64,000 bases of DNA from assembly GCF_947492455.1 (NCBI RefSeq), contig NZ_CANLNB010000001.1:620001-684000 (forward strand). The letters run 5' to 3'. Within the stretch, counting starts at the first letter, position 1; the number at the start of each line of letters is the position of its first letter. Made by a program: the position numbers and the translations under genes. The notes below the pieces were generated by a model. The model did no database searches and had not been told where the DNA came from. It was given only the letters and a program-made list of their open reading frames with translations. Shown piece after piece: positions 9,580-18,422 of the stretch. Source of the DNA: an uncultured Aliiroseovarius sp. (GTDB taxonomy: Bacteria; Pseudomonadota; Alphaproteobacteria; Rhodobacterales; Rhodobacteraceae).

Positions 9580-10070
9580 TGCGTGCTTTGTTCCTGGCGA
9601 TTGTGATGGCGGTGCCGACCACCGCTTCGGCCCTGTCGTGTCGGCCCTACAACGCCATCGCCGCGTTTAACGATGCGGCAGACTCGGATGACGCCTATGT
9701 GGTCGCCCACGGCACGCTGCGCTTCGATGAAAGCAAGCTGCCCAAGGTGGATTGGGACCATCAGGAAGACGTCAAACCCGACAACTTCCTGACCGGACGC
9801 ATCGACGGCCAAGCCCTGACCCGCGCGGGCTTTACCGCGCAGTTCGTCCGCGACATCAACATCAACGTGATGTGCGCGGGCCCGTGGTGTTCGGGGTTGA
9901 GCAATGGGGCAGACTATTTGGTCTATCTGAAGAAAGTGGGCGACGGCTATCTGCTGGAGGTCAATCCATGCGGCGGCTTCGCCTTCCAAGACCCCGACGA
10001 CGACATCCTGTCCAAAGTCACCGCCTGCATTCAAGGCAAGCGCTGCGACCCGGAATTGCCTTTCCGTTGA
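9579..10070 (+). CDS. Exported cysteine-containing protein of unknown function
   Basis: I do not recognise the family. The 163-residue protein starts with a clear signal peptide ([18 protein letters not shown]) and has six cysteines in the mature part, including MCAGPWCSG, NPCGG and the C-terminal ACIQGKRC; these could form periplasmic disulfides. AGGAG lies 8 bases before the ATG, which overlaps the rppH stop by one base, so it is probably translationally coupled to rppH. Confidence 0.75.
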   Translation: MRALFLAIVMAVPTTASALSCRPYNAIAAFNDAADSDDAYVVAHGTLRFDESKLPKVDWDHQEDVKPDNFLTGRIDGQALTRAGFTAQFVRDININVMCAGPWCSGLSNGADYLVYLKKVGDGYLLEVNPCGGFAFQDPDDDILSKVTACIQGKRCDPELPFR

Positions 10071-10157
10071 CCATATCGGGCAAGGCGCGCTTTCACCCTT
10101 CGCAAACGCGCGAAACCCTCTATAAGGGCGGCAAATCCATGCTGCCCGGAGGCCCCC

Positions 10158-10850
10158 ATGTCCTTTGATCGTTCCATCAAGATCGCCCCGTCGATCCTTT
10201 CTGCTGATTTCGCCAACTTTGGCCAGGAAATCCAAGCCATCGAAGCGCAAGGTGCCGACTGGGTACACGTGGACGTGATGGACGGCCATTTCGTGCCGAA
10301 CCTGACCTTCGGTCCGCCCGCCGTGAAAGCCTTCCGCCCGCATGTGAAAACCTTCATGGACGTGCACCTGATGATCGCCCCCGTCGATCCCTATATTCAG
10401 GCCTATGCCAACGCGGGCGCCGACATGATCGTCGCCCATTACGAGGCCGGCCCCCACCCGCACCGCACCCTGCAGGCCATCAAGGCCACTGGCGCCAAGG
10501 CGGGCATCAGCCTGAACCCCGGCACCCCGGCATCCGTGATCGAACACCTTCTGCCGCTTTGTGACATGGTGCTGGTGATGAGCGTGAACCCCGGTTTCGG
10601 CGGTCAGAAATTCATCCCGTCCTCGGTCGAGAAAGTGCGCCAAGTGCGCGAGATGATTGGTGACCGTAACATCCACATCCAAGTGGACGGCGGCGTTGAT
10701 CCCACTACCATCGGCCCGCTGGTCGAAGCCGGCGCGGATTGTTTCGTCGCAGGCTCGGCCGTGTTCAAAGGCGGCTCGGTCGACACACCCGAGGTCTATG
10801 GCAACAACATTCGCGCCCTGCGTGACGCCGCTGCGGCCGTGCAAGGCTAA
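10158..10850 (+). CDS. rpe: Ribulose-phosphate 3-epimerase
   Basis: Rpe interconverts ribulose-5-phosphate and xylulose-5-phosphate in the pentose phosphate pathway (and Calvin cycle where present). It is a TIM-barrel metalloenzyme. Motifs visible are [38 protein letters not shown] and [10 protein letters not shown]; the His and Asp residues in these bind the metal and act as acid-base. At 230 residues it is full length. A GC hairpin and one copy of the 22-bp gene-end repeat follow. Confidence 0.97.
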   Translation: MSFDRSIKIAPSILSADFANFGQEIQAIEAQGADWVHVDVMDGHFVPNLTFGPPAVKAFRPHVKTFMDVHLMIAPVDPYIQAYANAGADMIVAHYEAGPHPHRTLQAIKATGAKAGISLNPGTPASVIEHLLPLCDMVLVMSVNPGFGGQKFIPSSVEKVRQVREMIGDRNIHIQVDGGVDPTTIGPLVEAGADCFVAGSAVFKGGSVDTPEVYGNNIRALRDAAAAVQG

Positions 10851-10853
10851 GCT

Positions 10854-10919
10854 CTTTTTCTTGTCGGAAATATCCCCGCCGGAGGCTTAAAATCCCCCGG
10901 CGGGACACGTTCTCTTTTT
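10854..10919 (-). repeat. Gene-end repeat copy 1 plus hairpin, after rpe
   Basis: The minus strand reads GGATATTTCCGACAAGAAAA at about 10856-10875, immediately after an 8-bp inverted repeat CCCGCCGG / CCGGCGGG (10875-10882 with 10897-10904). On the plus strand the hairpin is followed a few bases later by TTCTCTTTTTG, so it may also terminate rpe transcription. It is one of four copies in the window (see 11938, 27640, 44266). Confidence 0.6.
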
Positions 10920-10977
10920 GCTAGAACAACACATGCGAATGTGACAATCTATCCGGAACTGATTTCCGGAGGATCCC

Positions 10978-11925
10978 ATGTTTCGCATCACCACCGCCAT
11001 CCTGACCTGTCTTGCCCTGCCTGCGCTGGCGGACGAAGACATCGCCGACCAGTACCCGGACTCGGTCCTGTATGAAAAACCGGTCGAGGTGATCCCGAAT
11101 GTCTGGTCCGCCATCGGTGCGACCGCGCCGCCCACCTATGAAAACGTGGGTCATAACAACAACTTGTCCTTCATCGTAACCGGTGACGGCGTGATCGTCG
11201 TGAACGCGGGCGCGAATTATAAACTGGCCGAGGCGCTGCACACCGAAATCAAAGCCATCACCGACCAGCCCGTGAAGCTTGTGATTAACGAGAACGGGCA
11301 GGGCCACGCGATGTTGGGCAACAACTATTGGATCAATCAGGGGGTCGAGGTGCTGGCCCATGTGGACGCAGCCCACGAGTTTGAAGAATACGCGGGGCAG
11401 CTGTTTGAAGGCATGAAGCGCTATGCGCAGGAAAACTGGGAAGGCACCGAGCCGATGGGCCCGACCCGCACGTTTGAGGAAAAAGAGGTCATCACGATGG
11501 GCGATAAAACCATCGAGGTGCTCTACTCCGGCCCCGCCCACAGCCCGGGTGACATTCAGGTCTGGATCCCCGAAGACAGCCTGATGATCGCGGGCGACAT
11601 GGCGTTCCACAACCGCATCCCGCCGATTTTCGAAGACACCTGCACCAGCTGCTGGATCGAAACGTGGGAGACCGTTTTTGCCCCCATCGGCGCGACCTAT
11701 GTGATCCCCGGCCACGGCTATCCGACCAACATGGCGCAGGTTGAGGCGCATACGATCGACTATCTGAAACACCTGCGCGGTGAGGTTGGCAAACTGCTGG
11801 ACGAGGGCGGCACGCTGGACGAAGCTTATTACGTCGACCAATCCCCTTTCGAGCACCACGATACGTTTGAAGAACTGGCCACCAAGAATGCCGGTCAGGT
11901 CTATGCCGAGATGGAATTCGAATAA
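10978..11925 (+). CDS. Periplasmic metallo-beta-lactamase-fold protein with degraded metal site
   Basis: The 315-residue protein starts with a signal peptide (cut near ALADED) and has the MBL fold, with NNNLSFIVTGDGVIVVNAG for the first strand pair. The classical HxHxDH motif is replaced: the equivalent segment is INENGQGHAML, so only H110 remains. Later ligands are present as H188 (PAHSPGD), D207 (IAGDMAFHN) and H246 (PGHG). A one-metal or non-hydrolytic role is therefore likely. It resembles SoxH/quinoprotein-relay-type MBL proteins, but no sox genes are nearby. Function unassigned. Confidence 0.75.
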   Translation: MFRITTAILTCLALPALADEDIADQYPDSVLYEKPVEVIPNVWSAIGATAPPTYENVGHNNNLSFIVTGDGVIVVNAGANYKLAEALHTEIKAITDQPVKLVINENGQGHAMLGNNYWINQGVEVLAHVDAAHEFEEYAGQLFEGMKRYAQENWEGTEPMGPTRTFEEKEVITMGDKTIEVLYSGPAHSPGDIQVWIPEDSLMIAGDMAFHNRIPPIFEDTCTSCWIETWETVFAPIGATYVIPGHGYPTNMAQVEAHTIDYLKHLRGEVGKLLDEGGTLDEAYYVDQSPFEHHDTFEELATKNAGQVYAEMEFE

Positions 11926-11937
11926 ACGATGCAGGTA

Positions 11938-11994
11938 AGGGGCTCTGCCCCTCGCGCTGCGCGCTCACCCCGGGATATTTCTGACAAGAAAATG
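11938..11994 (+). repeat. Gene-end repeat copy 2 between convergent genes
   Basis: An AGGGGC-TCT-GCCCCT hairpin (11938-11952) is followed by GGATATTTCTGACAAGAAAA at 11973-11992. It lies between the MBL gene and the convergent lytic transglycosylase gene. Confidence 0.65.
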
Positions 11995-12004
11995 CGGCGA
12001 TGGA

Positions 12005-13186
12005 TCAGGCGTTTTGGATGAGCCCGTTCATTAAGACGAGCGTCGCAAATCCATCCGGCACTTGCCCATTCGCGCTTTGATAGGCACGGAGTGCTGCACG
12101 CGTATTGGGGCCGGTAAAGCCGTCTGCCCCTTGCGTGTCATACCCGGCAGCCGTCAGGTGTGTCTGAAGCTCGGCCATTTGGCTGCGTGTCAGGGGCGTC
12201 AGGCCCTCGGGGCAGGGGGTGATCTTGTCCCGCGATCCGGCCAGACGGTCGGACAGGTGCCCGACGGCAATGCCATAGGCCTCGGCCCGGTTATAGGTCA
12301 GGATCACGTGGAAGTTGTGGTTGACCAGAAACGCCGGACCCGCTGCGCCCGAGGGGCACAGCACCGAGGCATCTCCGTAATCCGGCAGCGCGGTTCCTTC
12401 CATCGTGCGCACTCCGAAGCCATTCCAATCGGCAATGGGCAGGCGGTGTTCGGGACCGGTCTGTGTGAAATCAAACCCGTCGGGCAACAGGACCTCGATC
12501 CCCCAAGGCTGGCTTTCATGCCAGTCATGCTGGGCAAGGTAATTCGCGATCGAGGCCAGCCCGTCGGTCGGATCGTTCGACCAGATGTCACGCTTGCCGT
12601 CCTGATCGTGATCCACTGCGAAGTTCAGGAAGCTTGAGGGCATGAACTGCCCATGCCCCATCGCCCCGGCCCAAGATCCGAGCATCGCATCGGCACCCAC
12701 ATGGCCCCCATCGATGATCGACAGGGCGGTGGTCAGCTCGGTTTCAAAGAAATCTGCGCGATGGCCGTTATGGGCTAGATTGCCCAAGGCGGTCAGAACG
12801 GAATGTTCGCCTCGCACGAGGCCATAGTTGGTCTCGACCCCCCAGATCGCCAGAATGACCTGAGGGTCCACGCGGTACGCTTCGGCGATGTCGTTCAAGA
12901 TTTGCCGCTTGTTGCGGAACGTGGCGCGGCCTTTGCTGACCCGATCCAGAGTGACGACGCGATCAAGATATTGGGTGATGTTCAGCGCGAATTCAGCTTG
13001 ATTGGATTGTTGTTCGTGAATGCTGGGATCCAACACCAGATAGGGTTTCGCGCGCTCAAGCGTCTCTTGTGAGATCCCCGATTGCGTTGCCTTTACGATG
13101 TAGCCATCCCGCCACTGATCAAATCGCTTTTCCGCGTCACCCACTACGTCCGTCACAATCGTCCTCGCCATCCCAACCGGCGTCAC
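12005..13186 (-). CDS. Lytic murein transglycosylase (MltB-like) with peptidoglycan-binding domain
   Basis: The 393-residue protein belongs to the MltB-type lytic transglycosylases, which cleave the glycan backbone and leave anhydromuropeptides. The catalytic Glu lies in ILAIWGVETNYG (about residue 118), with the conserved GSWAGAMGHGQFMPSSF block after it. A C-terminal PG_binding_1 domain follows (LQTHLTAAGYDTQGADGFTG, about 338-390). The GTG start overlaps the rnr stop by 4 bp. The predicted N-terminus has no signal peptide, which is odd for a cell-wall enzyme; the only in-frame alternative nearby, ATG at 13171, does not supply one. Third gene of the dapE-rnr run. Confidence 0.88.
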   Translation of the reverse strand: MTPVGMARTIVTDVVGDAEKRFDQWRDGYIVKATQSGISQETLERAKPYLVLDPSIHEQQSNQAEFALNITQYLDRVVTLDRVSKGRATFRNKRQILNDIAEAYRVDPQVILAIWGVETNYGLVRGEHSVLTALGNLAHNGHRADFFETELTTALSIIDGGHVGADAMLGSWAGAMGHGQFMPSSFLNFAVDHDQDGKRDIWSNDPTDGLASIANYLAQHDWHESQPWGIEVLLPDGFDFTQTGPEHRLPIADWNGFGVRTMEGTALPDYGDASVLCPSGAAGPAFLVNHNFHVILTYNRAEAYGIAVGHLSDRLAGSRDKITPCPEGLTPLTRSQMAELQTHLTAAGYDTQGADGFTGPNTRAALRAYQSANGQVPDGFATLVLMNGLIQNA

Positions 13187-15438
13187 CGCCGGGATCGTTT
13201 CACCTTTCGATTGAGTTTGGCTTTTTTCCGCGCATTGTTCACGGGTTTTCTGCGTCCAGATTTCCCCCCCTTGCGGGCGGATGTGCGGGGCAGTTTGCGG
13301 CCTTCTACTTCCAGCAGTTCCAGTGCCAGCCCGCCGGTGGTGGGGATCGCCTCGGTCAGGCGCACGACGACGCGTTGGCCCAGTCCAAGGGTGAAGTTCG
13401 AGCGCTCGCCGGTCAGGGTCTGATCGTCGGCGTTGTAGCGGAAGTATTCGTTGCCCAGCGTGCTGAGAGGTACCAGCCCATCCGCGCCGCTTTCATCCAG
13501 CTTCACGAACAGTCCAAACCGCGCAATGCCAGACACGCGGCCAGTGAACTCGCCGCCCACGCGTTCGGACAGATAGGCCGCCAGATAGCGGTCGGTCGTG
13601 TCACGTTCCGCCAGCATCGAGCGGCGCTCGGTTTCCGAGATATGCTTGGCCGTGTCTTCCAGCCCGGAAATATCCTGCGGCGACAGTCCGTCATCGCCCC
13701 AGCCATGGCCGGACACCAGCGCGCGGTGCACGATCAGGTCGGAATAGCGCCGGATGGGTGATGTGAAATGTGCGTAGGATTTCAGCGACAGCCCGAAATG
13801 CCCGAAGTTTTCGGGGTAGTAATAGGCTTGCGTCATCGACCGCAGGGTTGAGATGTTGATCAGTTCGTCAAATTCGCTACCCTCGGCCTGCGCCAGCAGG
13901 TTGTTCAGGTGCCGTGTCTGCAAAACCTGCCCCTTGGCCAGCGTAAAGCCGGATGCCTGTGCAACCTCGCGCAGGGCCTCCAGTTTCTCGGGGCTGGGTT
14001 CCTCGTGCACACGGAACAAAAGCGGGCGCTGCAGGCGCATCAGCTCTTCCGCGGCCGAGACATTGGCAAGGATCATGAACTCTTCGATCAGCTTATGCGC
14101 GTCGAAGCGGTCGGCGAAGTCGATCGAGGCAACCTTGCCGTCCTCGCCCAGCACGATCTTGCGTTCGGGCAAGTCCAGATCCAGCGGCTGCCGTGCCTCG
14201 CGGGCCAGCTTGGCGGACCGGTAGGCGGCGTAGAGCGGCGCAATGACGTCGTCCATCAGGGGGGCGCATTTTTCGTTCGGTGCGCCGTCTTGGGCGGCCT
14301 GCACCTCGGCATAATTCAAGGACGCATGCGATTGCATCAGCCCGCGAATGAAGCTGTGGCTTTTCTTGTTGCCCTGCGCGTCCAGCACCATACGCACCGC
14401 CAGACAAGCGCGCGGGACGCCTTCGTGCAGGCTGCATAGATCGCCTGACAAACGGTCGGGCAGCATCGGCACCACGCGGTCAGGGAAATAGCTGGAGTTG
14501 CCACGCTTGCGGGCCTCGTTATCCAGCGCGGAGCCGGGCGTTACATAGTGCGCGACGTCGGCAATGGCGACCCAGACCACGTGCCCACCGGGGTTCTTCG
14601 GGTTGTCGTCGGCATGGGCATAGACCGCGTCATCGTGGTCGCGTGCGTCCGCTGGGTCGATGGTGATCAGGGGCAGGCGGCGCAGATCCTCGCGCCCTTT
14701 CAGGCCTGCGGGTTTCTGCGCGTCGGCTTCTTCGATCACGCGGTCGGGGAAGGCGTCAGGAATGCCGTGCTGGTGGATCGCGATCAGGCTGACCGCCTTG
14801 GGCGCGGTCGGATCACCCAGACGAGCCACAACGCGTGCGCGGGGCAGGCCCATGCGTGCCTTGGGGCCCGAGCGCTGCGCCTCGACCAACTCGCCATCCT
14901 TGGCGCCGTCTTCCGCGCCGGGAGCAACGATCCATTCCTTGTCGGCACCTTTGTCGATGGGCACGATGCGCCCCCCTTCCGAGCCTTTGCGGAAGATGCC
15001 GAGAATGCGTTGGGGATTGGTGCCGATGCGGCGGATCAGGCGACCCTCATAGGCGTGATGCTCGTCCTTTACCTCGGTCAGGCGAGCGAGGATGCGTTCG
15101 CCTTGCGCCAGTGCGGGGTCGCCATCCTTGGCCACCAAAAGTACGCGGGGTGCTGCGCCTTCGCCAGTCCATTCGGTCGGGTAGGCGAACAGATCGCCGT
15201 CCGCGTCCGGCCCTTCGACGCGCAAAACAGACACGGGCGGCAGCTTGTCCGCATCGCGATAGGTCTTCTTGCGTTTCTGTAGATGCCCCTCGGCCTCGAG
15301 TTCCTTCAGGATGCGCTTCAGGTCGATCCGGGCCGCGCCGCGAATGCCAAACGCCCGCGCGATGTCGCGCTTGGCGGTTTGGGTCGGGTTCTCGGAAATC
15401 CAGTCCAGAATGGCCTTCTTGGTGGGCAGTTTGCTCAT
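13183..15438 (-). CDS. rnr: Ribonuclease R
   Basis: RNase R is a processive 3'-5' exoribonuclease of the RNB family that degrades structured RNA. The 751-residue protein has an N-terminal winged-helix region, cold-shock domains, an RNB catalytic core with [16 protein letters not shown] (Mg-binding aspartates, about residue 260), [20 protein letters not shown] (about 565), a C-terminal S1 domain (about 635-710) and a basic tail rich in Lys/Arg. Length is typical. Its start overlaps the dapE stop (ATGA) and its stop overlaps the next start, so all three genes are coupled. Confidence 0.97.
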   Translation of the reverse strand: MSKLPTKKAILDWISENPTQTAKRDIARAFGIRGAARIDLKRILKELEAEGHLQKRKKTYRDADKLPPVSVLRVEGPDADGDLFAYPTEWTGEGAAPRVLLVAKDGDPALAQGERILARLTEVKDEHHAYEGRLIRRIGTNPQRILGIFRKGSEGGRIVPIDKGADKEWIVAPGAEDGAKDGELVEAQRSGPKARMGLPRARVVARLGDPTAPKAVSLIAIHQHGIPDAFPDRVIEEADAQKPAGLKGREDLRRLPLITIDPADARDHDDAVYAHADDNPKNPGGHVVWVAIADVAHYVTPGSALDNEARKRGNSSYFPDRVVPMLPDRLSGDLCSLHEGVPRACLAVRMVLDAQGNKKSHSFIRGLMQSHASLNYAEVQAAQDGAPNEKCAPLMDDVIAPLYAAYRSAKLAREARQPLDLDLPERKIVLGEDGKVASIDFADRFDAHKLIEEFMILANVSAAEELMRLQRPLLFRVHEEPSPEKLEALREVAQASGFTLAKGQVLQTRHLNNLLAQAEGSEFDELINISTLRSMTQAYYYPENFGHFGLSLKSYAHFTSPIRRYSDLIVHRALVSGHGWGDDGLSPQDISGLEDTAKHISETERRSMLAERDTTDRYLAAYLSERVGGEFTGRVSGIARFGLFVKLDESGADGLVPLSTLGNEYFRYNADDQTLTGERSNFTLGLGQRVVVRLTEAIPTTGGLALELLEVEGRKLPRTSARKGGKSGRRKPVNNARKKAKLNRKVKRSRR

Positions 15439-16592
15439 GCGAAATAGTCCTGGATGATGCGGCTGTAGATGGATTTGAGCTGCGGGATCAGGGCGACTTC
15501 GACCCGTTCGTCCACCGCATGCATGGTTTTCCCGACAAGGCCGAACTCGACCACAGGGCAGTGATATTGCACGAAGCGTGCGTCTGACGTGCCGCCCGAT
15601 GTGGACGCCTCGGGCACCAGCCCCGTTTCGGCTTGTACGGCGTTCGAGATTAAGTCTGACAACTCACCCGGAGGCGTCACGAAGCTTTCGCCCGAGACCT
15701 TCACGACCATCTCGATATCCACGCCCGTGTCCTTGCCGACGCGCTCGGCTTCGGCCTGCAACCACTTGGTCAGGCTGTCCGAGCTATGCGCGTCGTTGAA
15801 GCGGATGTTCACTGTGGCGCGGCTTTCGGCGGGGATCACGTTGGTGGCTGGGTTGCCAGTGTCGATGGTGGTCACGGCCAGCGTCGAGGCGTCGAAGTGA
15901 TCGGTGCCTTTGTCCAGCTCATGCGCGGCCAGATCGGCCATCAGGCGGGCCAGCGCGGGCACTGGGTTCAGCGCGCGATGCGGATAGGCCGCGTGGCCTT
16001 GCACACCGCGTGCGGTGAAGTACGCAGTCATGGACCCGCGCCGCCCGATCTTCATCATCTCGCCCATCTCATTCGGGCAGGTGGGTTCGCCGACGACGCA
16101 ATCGGTCATCTTCTCGCCCTGCGCTTCCATCCAGTCCAGAATGGCGACGGTGCCGTCGGTGGCTGGACCTTCCTCGTCCCCGGTGATGGTGATGACGAGC
16201 GATGCATCCTCGGGCGCATGGCGGGTGAAATCAACGGCGGCGGCCACCCAAGCGGCCACGCCCGATTTCATGTCGGTTGCCCCCCGGCCATAGAGGTATC
16301 CGTCGCGGATCTCGGCCCCAAATGGATCAACACTCCACGCGTCGACATCGCCCACAGGGACCACATCGGTGTGGCCGTTGAAGCCCAGCGTGCGCGCGTT
16401 CTTGGACCCCCAACGGGCAAACAGGTTGGACACCTCGCCCCGGTCCACGCGGGTGCAGGTGAAGCCCGCGCCGGTCAGAATGCCCTCTAGCAGCGTCAAA
16501 GCTCCGCCTTCGTCCGGCGTGACCGACGCGCAGCGCACAAGTCGTTGGGTCAGGTCCACGGGATCAAGCGGGGCAGGTTGGGTCGTCGTCAT
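15435..16592 (-). CDS. dapE: Succinyl-diaminopimelate desuccinylase DapE
   Basis: DapE is a zinc M20-family enzyme that releases succinate from N-succinyl-LL-diaminopimelate in lysine and peptidoglycan precursor synthesis. The motifs are [25 protein letters not shown] and [11 protein letters not shown], which hold the metal ligands and the catalytic Glu, plus the dimerisation domain. Starting at [10 protein letters not shown] gives 385 residues, the usual size, with GGAGAA 6 bases upstream; a start 12 bases earlier is also possible. It is first of the dapE-rnr-transglycosylase run, and dapD lies 3 kb away in another unit. Confidence 0.96.
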   Translation of the reverse strand: MTTTQPAPLDPVDLTQRLVRCASVTPDEGGALTLLEGILTGAGFTCTRVDRGEVSNLFARWGSKNARTLGFNGHTDVVPVGDVDAWSVDPFGAEIRDGYLYGRGATDMKSGVAAWVAAAVDFTRHAPEDASLVITITGDEEGPATDGTVAILDWMEAQGEKMTDCVVGEPTCPNEMGEMMKIGRRGSMTAYFTARGVQGHAAYPHRALNPVPALARLMADLAAHELDKGTDHFDASTLAVTTIDTGNPATNVIPAESRATVNIRFNDAHSSDSLTKWLQAEAERVGKDTGVDIEMVVKVSGESFVTPPGELSDLISNAVQAETGLVPEASTSGGTSDARFVQYHCPVVEFGLVGKTMHAVDERVEVALIPQLKSIYSRIIQDYFA

Positions 16593-16757
16593 CACATTCT
16601 CCATTCCACCCACCCTTAACAGGTGCCGCGACCGGTGGAAACGGCCCTTGCCCGCGAAACCCCGCCCGTGAAGGGCCAATGCGCGCTGTCACGCTGGACC
16701 CTGCGCCACGTGGCCGCTAACCTGCCTGCATATTGCAACCCCTGATTGGAGCGCCCC

Positions 16758-17330
16758 ATGCGTAAACTCCTGTTCCTTCTATGCCTTTTGCCGCTGTCTG
16801 CCTGTGTTGACATGGATTTGACCCTGAAGATCGATGGCGACAACGCGACCGTCTCGTCCACGGTGACGATGGGGCCTGAGGGGTATCAGATGATGGCCTC
16901 GAGCGGCGAGGACATGTGCGAGGACGGTGTCGCAACGACGTTGGACAATGGCGACTATCAGTGCACGACCGAGATGACCGGCACGATCGACGAAATGATC
17001 GCTGAGTTGGAAGCCGCGGAAGAGGGTATGGACCCCGACCAGACCGCCAAGATCGAGAAGCTGGAGGACGGGAATGTGCGCGTCTCCTTCGATCTGGCCG
17101 AGATGAAGGCAAGCGTGGCCGAAGGCGGGATGGATCCCGGCATGCTGCTGATGATGCAGCAGATGTTGGTGGGGCGGAACCTGACCTTTACGATCGAAGG
17201 TCAAATCGTCGAAACGAATGGCACGCTGTCGGACAGTGGCGATATGGCGACACTGATCATTCCCTTGGACAAGTTCGCGATGCAGGATCCGTCGATCCCG
17301 GACAGCTTTGTCACGATCGTAACGCCCTGA
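16758..17330 (+). CDS. Lipoprotein of unknown function, LppM-like
   Basis: The 190-residue protein begins with a lipoprotein signal peptide, MRKLLFLLCLLPLSAC, with lipobox LSAC and the lipidated cysteine at position 16. The mature N-terminus CVDMDLTLKIDGDNATVSST recalls the LppM/DUF3153 type of secreted beta-rich domain; this is a weak resemblance. The protein is acidic and methionine-rich. The ATG with GGAG upstream is preferred to a TTG 12 bases earlier. It converges on the HAD gene with only 4 bases between the stops. Confidence 0.72.
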   Translation: MRKLLFLLCLLPLSACVDMDLTLKIDGDNATVSSTVTMGPEGYQMMASSGEDMCEDGVATTLDNGDYQCTTEMTGTIDEMIAELEAAEEGMDPDQTAKIEKLEDGNVRVSFDLAEMKASVAEGGMDPGMLLMMQQMLVGRNLTFTIEGQIVETNGTLSDSGDMATLIIPLDKFAMQDPSIPDSFVTIVTP

Positions 17331-17334
17331 GGCG

Positions 17335-17964
17335 TTAGCCGATCAGCGACGCAATGACGCCCGGCAATTCGTCGGGCGTTTTCACGTGGGCATCCGCGTC
17401 CGACATATCGTCCTGCCCGCCATAGCCCCAATCCACCGCGATGAACGCCATGTTGTTGGCGCGGGCGGCCTTCAGGTCATAGTGCCGGTCCCCGATCATC
17501 ACGCAGCGCGCAGGGTCGTCGCCGATGATCGTCAGGGCGTGGGCCAGCAGCTCGGCCTTGTCATTGCGCGTGCCGTCCATCTCGGGTCCGAACTCGTGCG
17601 CCATGTGTTTGGACAGCCCGAAATGCGCGGTGATCTTGCGGGCATAGGCATGGGGCTTCGCGGTGGCGATGCTCATCTCGTGGCGCGTCGACAGATCGTC
17701 CAGCACGGGCAGAATGCCGTCATAGACGGTGCAATCATACATGCCGCCGCCGTGATTATAGTACTTGCGGTAAGCCTCGAGCGCCGCGTCCGGGTCGGGG
17801 GCGCCGAGCTTTTCAAAGCTCCACAAAAGCGCGGGGCCAATGACCCATTCCAGATCATCTGCGCTTGGCGCGGGCAGGCCAAGATCCTGCAGCGCCTTGA
17901 TCACGCTGCCGGTGATGCCCGGCTTGGGATCCGTCAGCGTGCCATCCAGATCCCAAAAGATCAT
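17335..17964 (-). CDS. HAD-family hydrolase, phosphoglycolate phosphatase-like
   Basis: This cytoplasmic phosphatase of the haloacid dehalogenase superfamily has 209 residues. Motif I is FWDLDGTLTDPKPG (nucleophile D5, acid D7), motif II is the Thr in IATAKPH, and motifs III/IV are in KAELL and CVMIGDRHYDLKAA. The helical cap is of the Gph/PGP type. The true substrate is unknown; Gph-like enzymes act on 2-phosphoglycolate, but many relatives act on nucleotides. Its start overlaps the stop of the upstream hypothetical gene by 4 bp. Confidence 0.85.
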   Translation of the reverse strand: MIFWDLDGTLTDPKPGITGSVIKALQDLGLPAPSADDLEWVIGPALLWSFEKLGAPDPDAALEAYRKYYNHGGGMYDCTVYDGILPVLDDLSTRHEMSIATAKPHAYARKITAHFGLSKHMAHEFGPEMDGTRNDKAELLAHALTIIGDDPARCVMIGDRHYDLKAARANNMAFIAVDWGYGGQDDMSDADAHVKTPDELPGVIASLIG

Positions 17965-18314
17965 TGCAGGGGCCTTTTCTCGTCATCAAAGAACGGGGTC
18001 ATCTGGGCGACGATCACGCTGTTCTCAGCCAACGCGCGGCCCATCAGTTTGCGTTCCTCGGCGGGGATGTCGTGGCCCTCGGCCAGACGGTCATCCAGAG
18101 ATCCGTATCCGCTGACATCCAGCGGGGCCAAATCGGCCTGCTTCAGAATGGCGACGGTCTCGCGTACGGCTTCGGCTTCGTCCACGCCGGAGGCATAGCA
18201 CACCAGCGCAGCCCCCGTTGCGCCCTCGGGCAGGCCGTCATCGTCTTTCCGTCCCACCTCAACCAGCAGTGTATACACTTTGTGAGGCTTCTTGGTTTTG
18301 GTTGTCTTGGTCAT
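17961..18314 (-). CDS. Conserved protein of unknown function, coupled to the HAD gene
   Basis: This 117-residue cytoplasmic protein starts at MTKTTKTKKPHKVYTLLVEV. It has no signal or membrane segment. The pattern of one lysine-rich strand, two helices and a small acidic C-terminus is compact, but I do not recognise the family. The 4-bp overlap with the HAD phosphatase start suggests co-translation and a shared role. Confidence 0.7.
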   Translation of the reverse strand: MTKTTKTKKPHKVYTLLVEVGRKDDDGLPEGATGAALVCYASGVDEAEAVRETVAILKQADLAPLDVSGYGSLDDRLAEGHDIPAEERKLMGRALAENSVIVAQMTPFFDDEKRPLQ

Positions 18315-18422
18315 GAAAAAAGGGGTGCCAGAACGCCACGGAAAGCACAAGTGTCAAACGCTAACAGTTGGCACGTTGCGCCGGTCGCGGTATGTGGGAA
18401 GTATAGTTTTGGGGAAAGCGCG

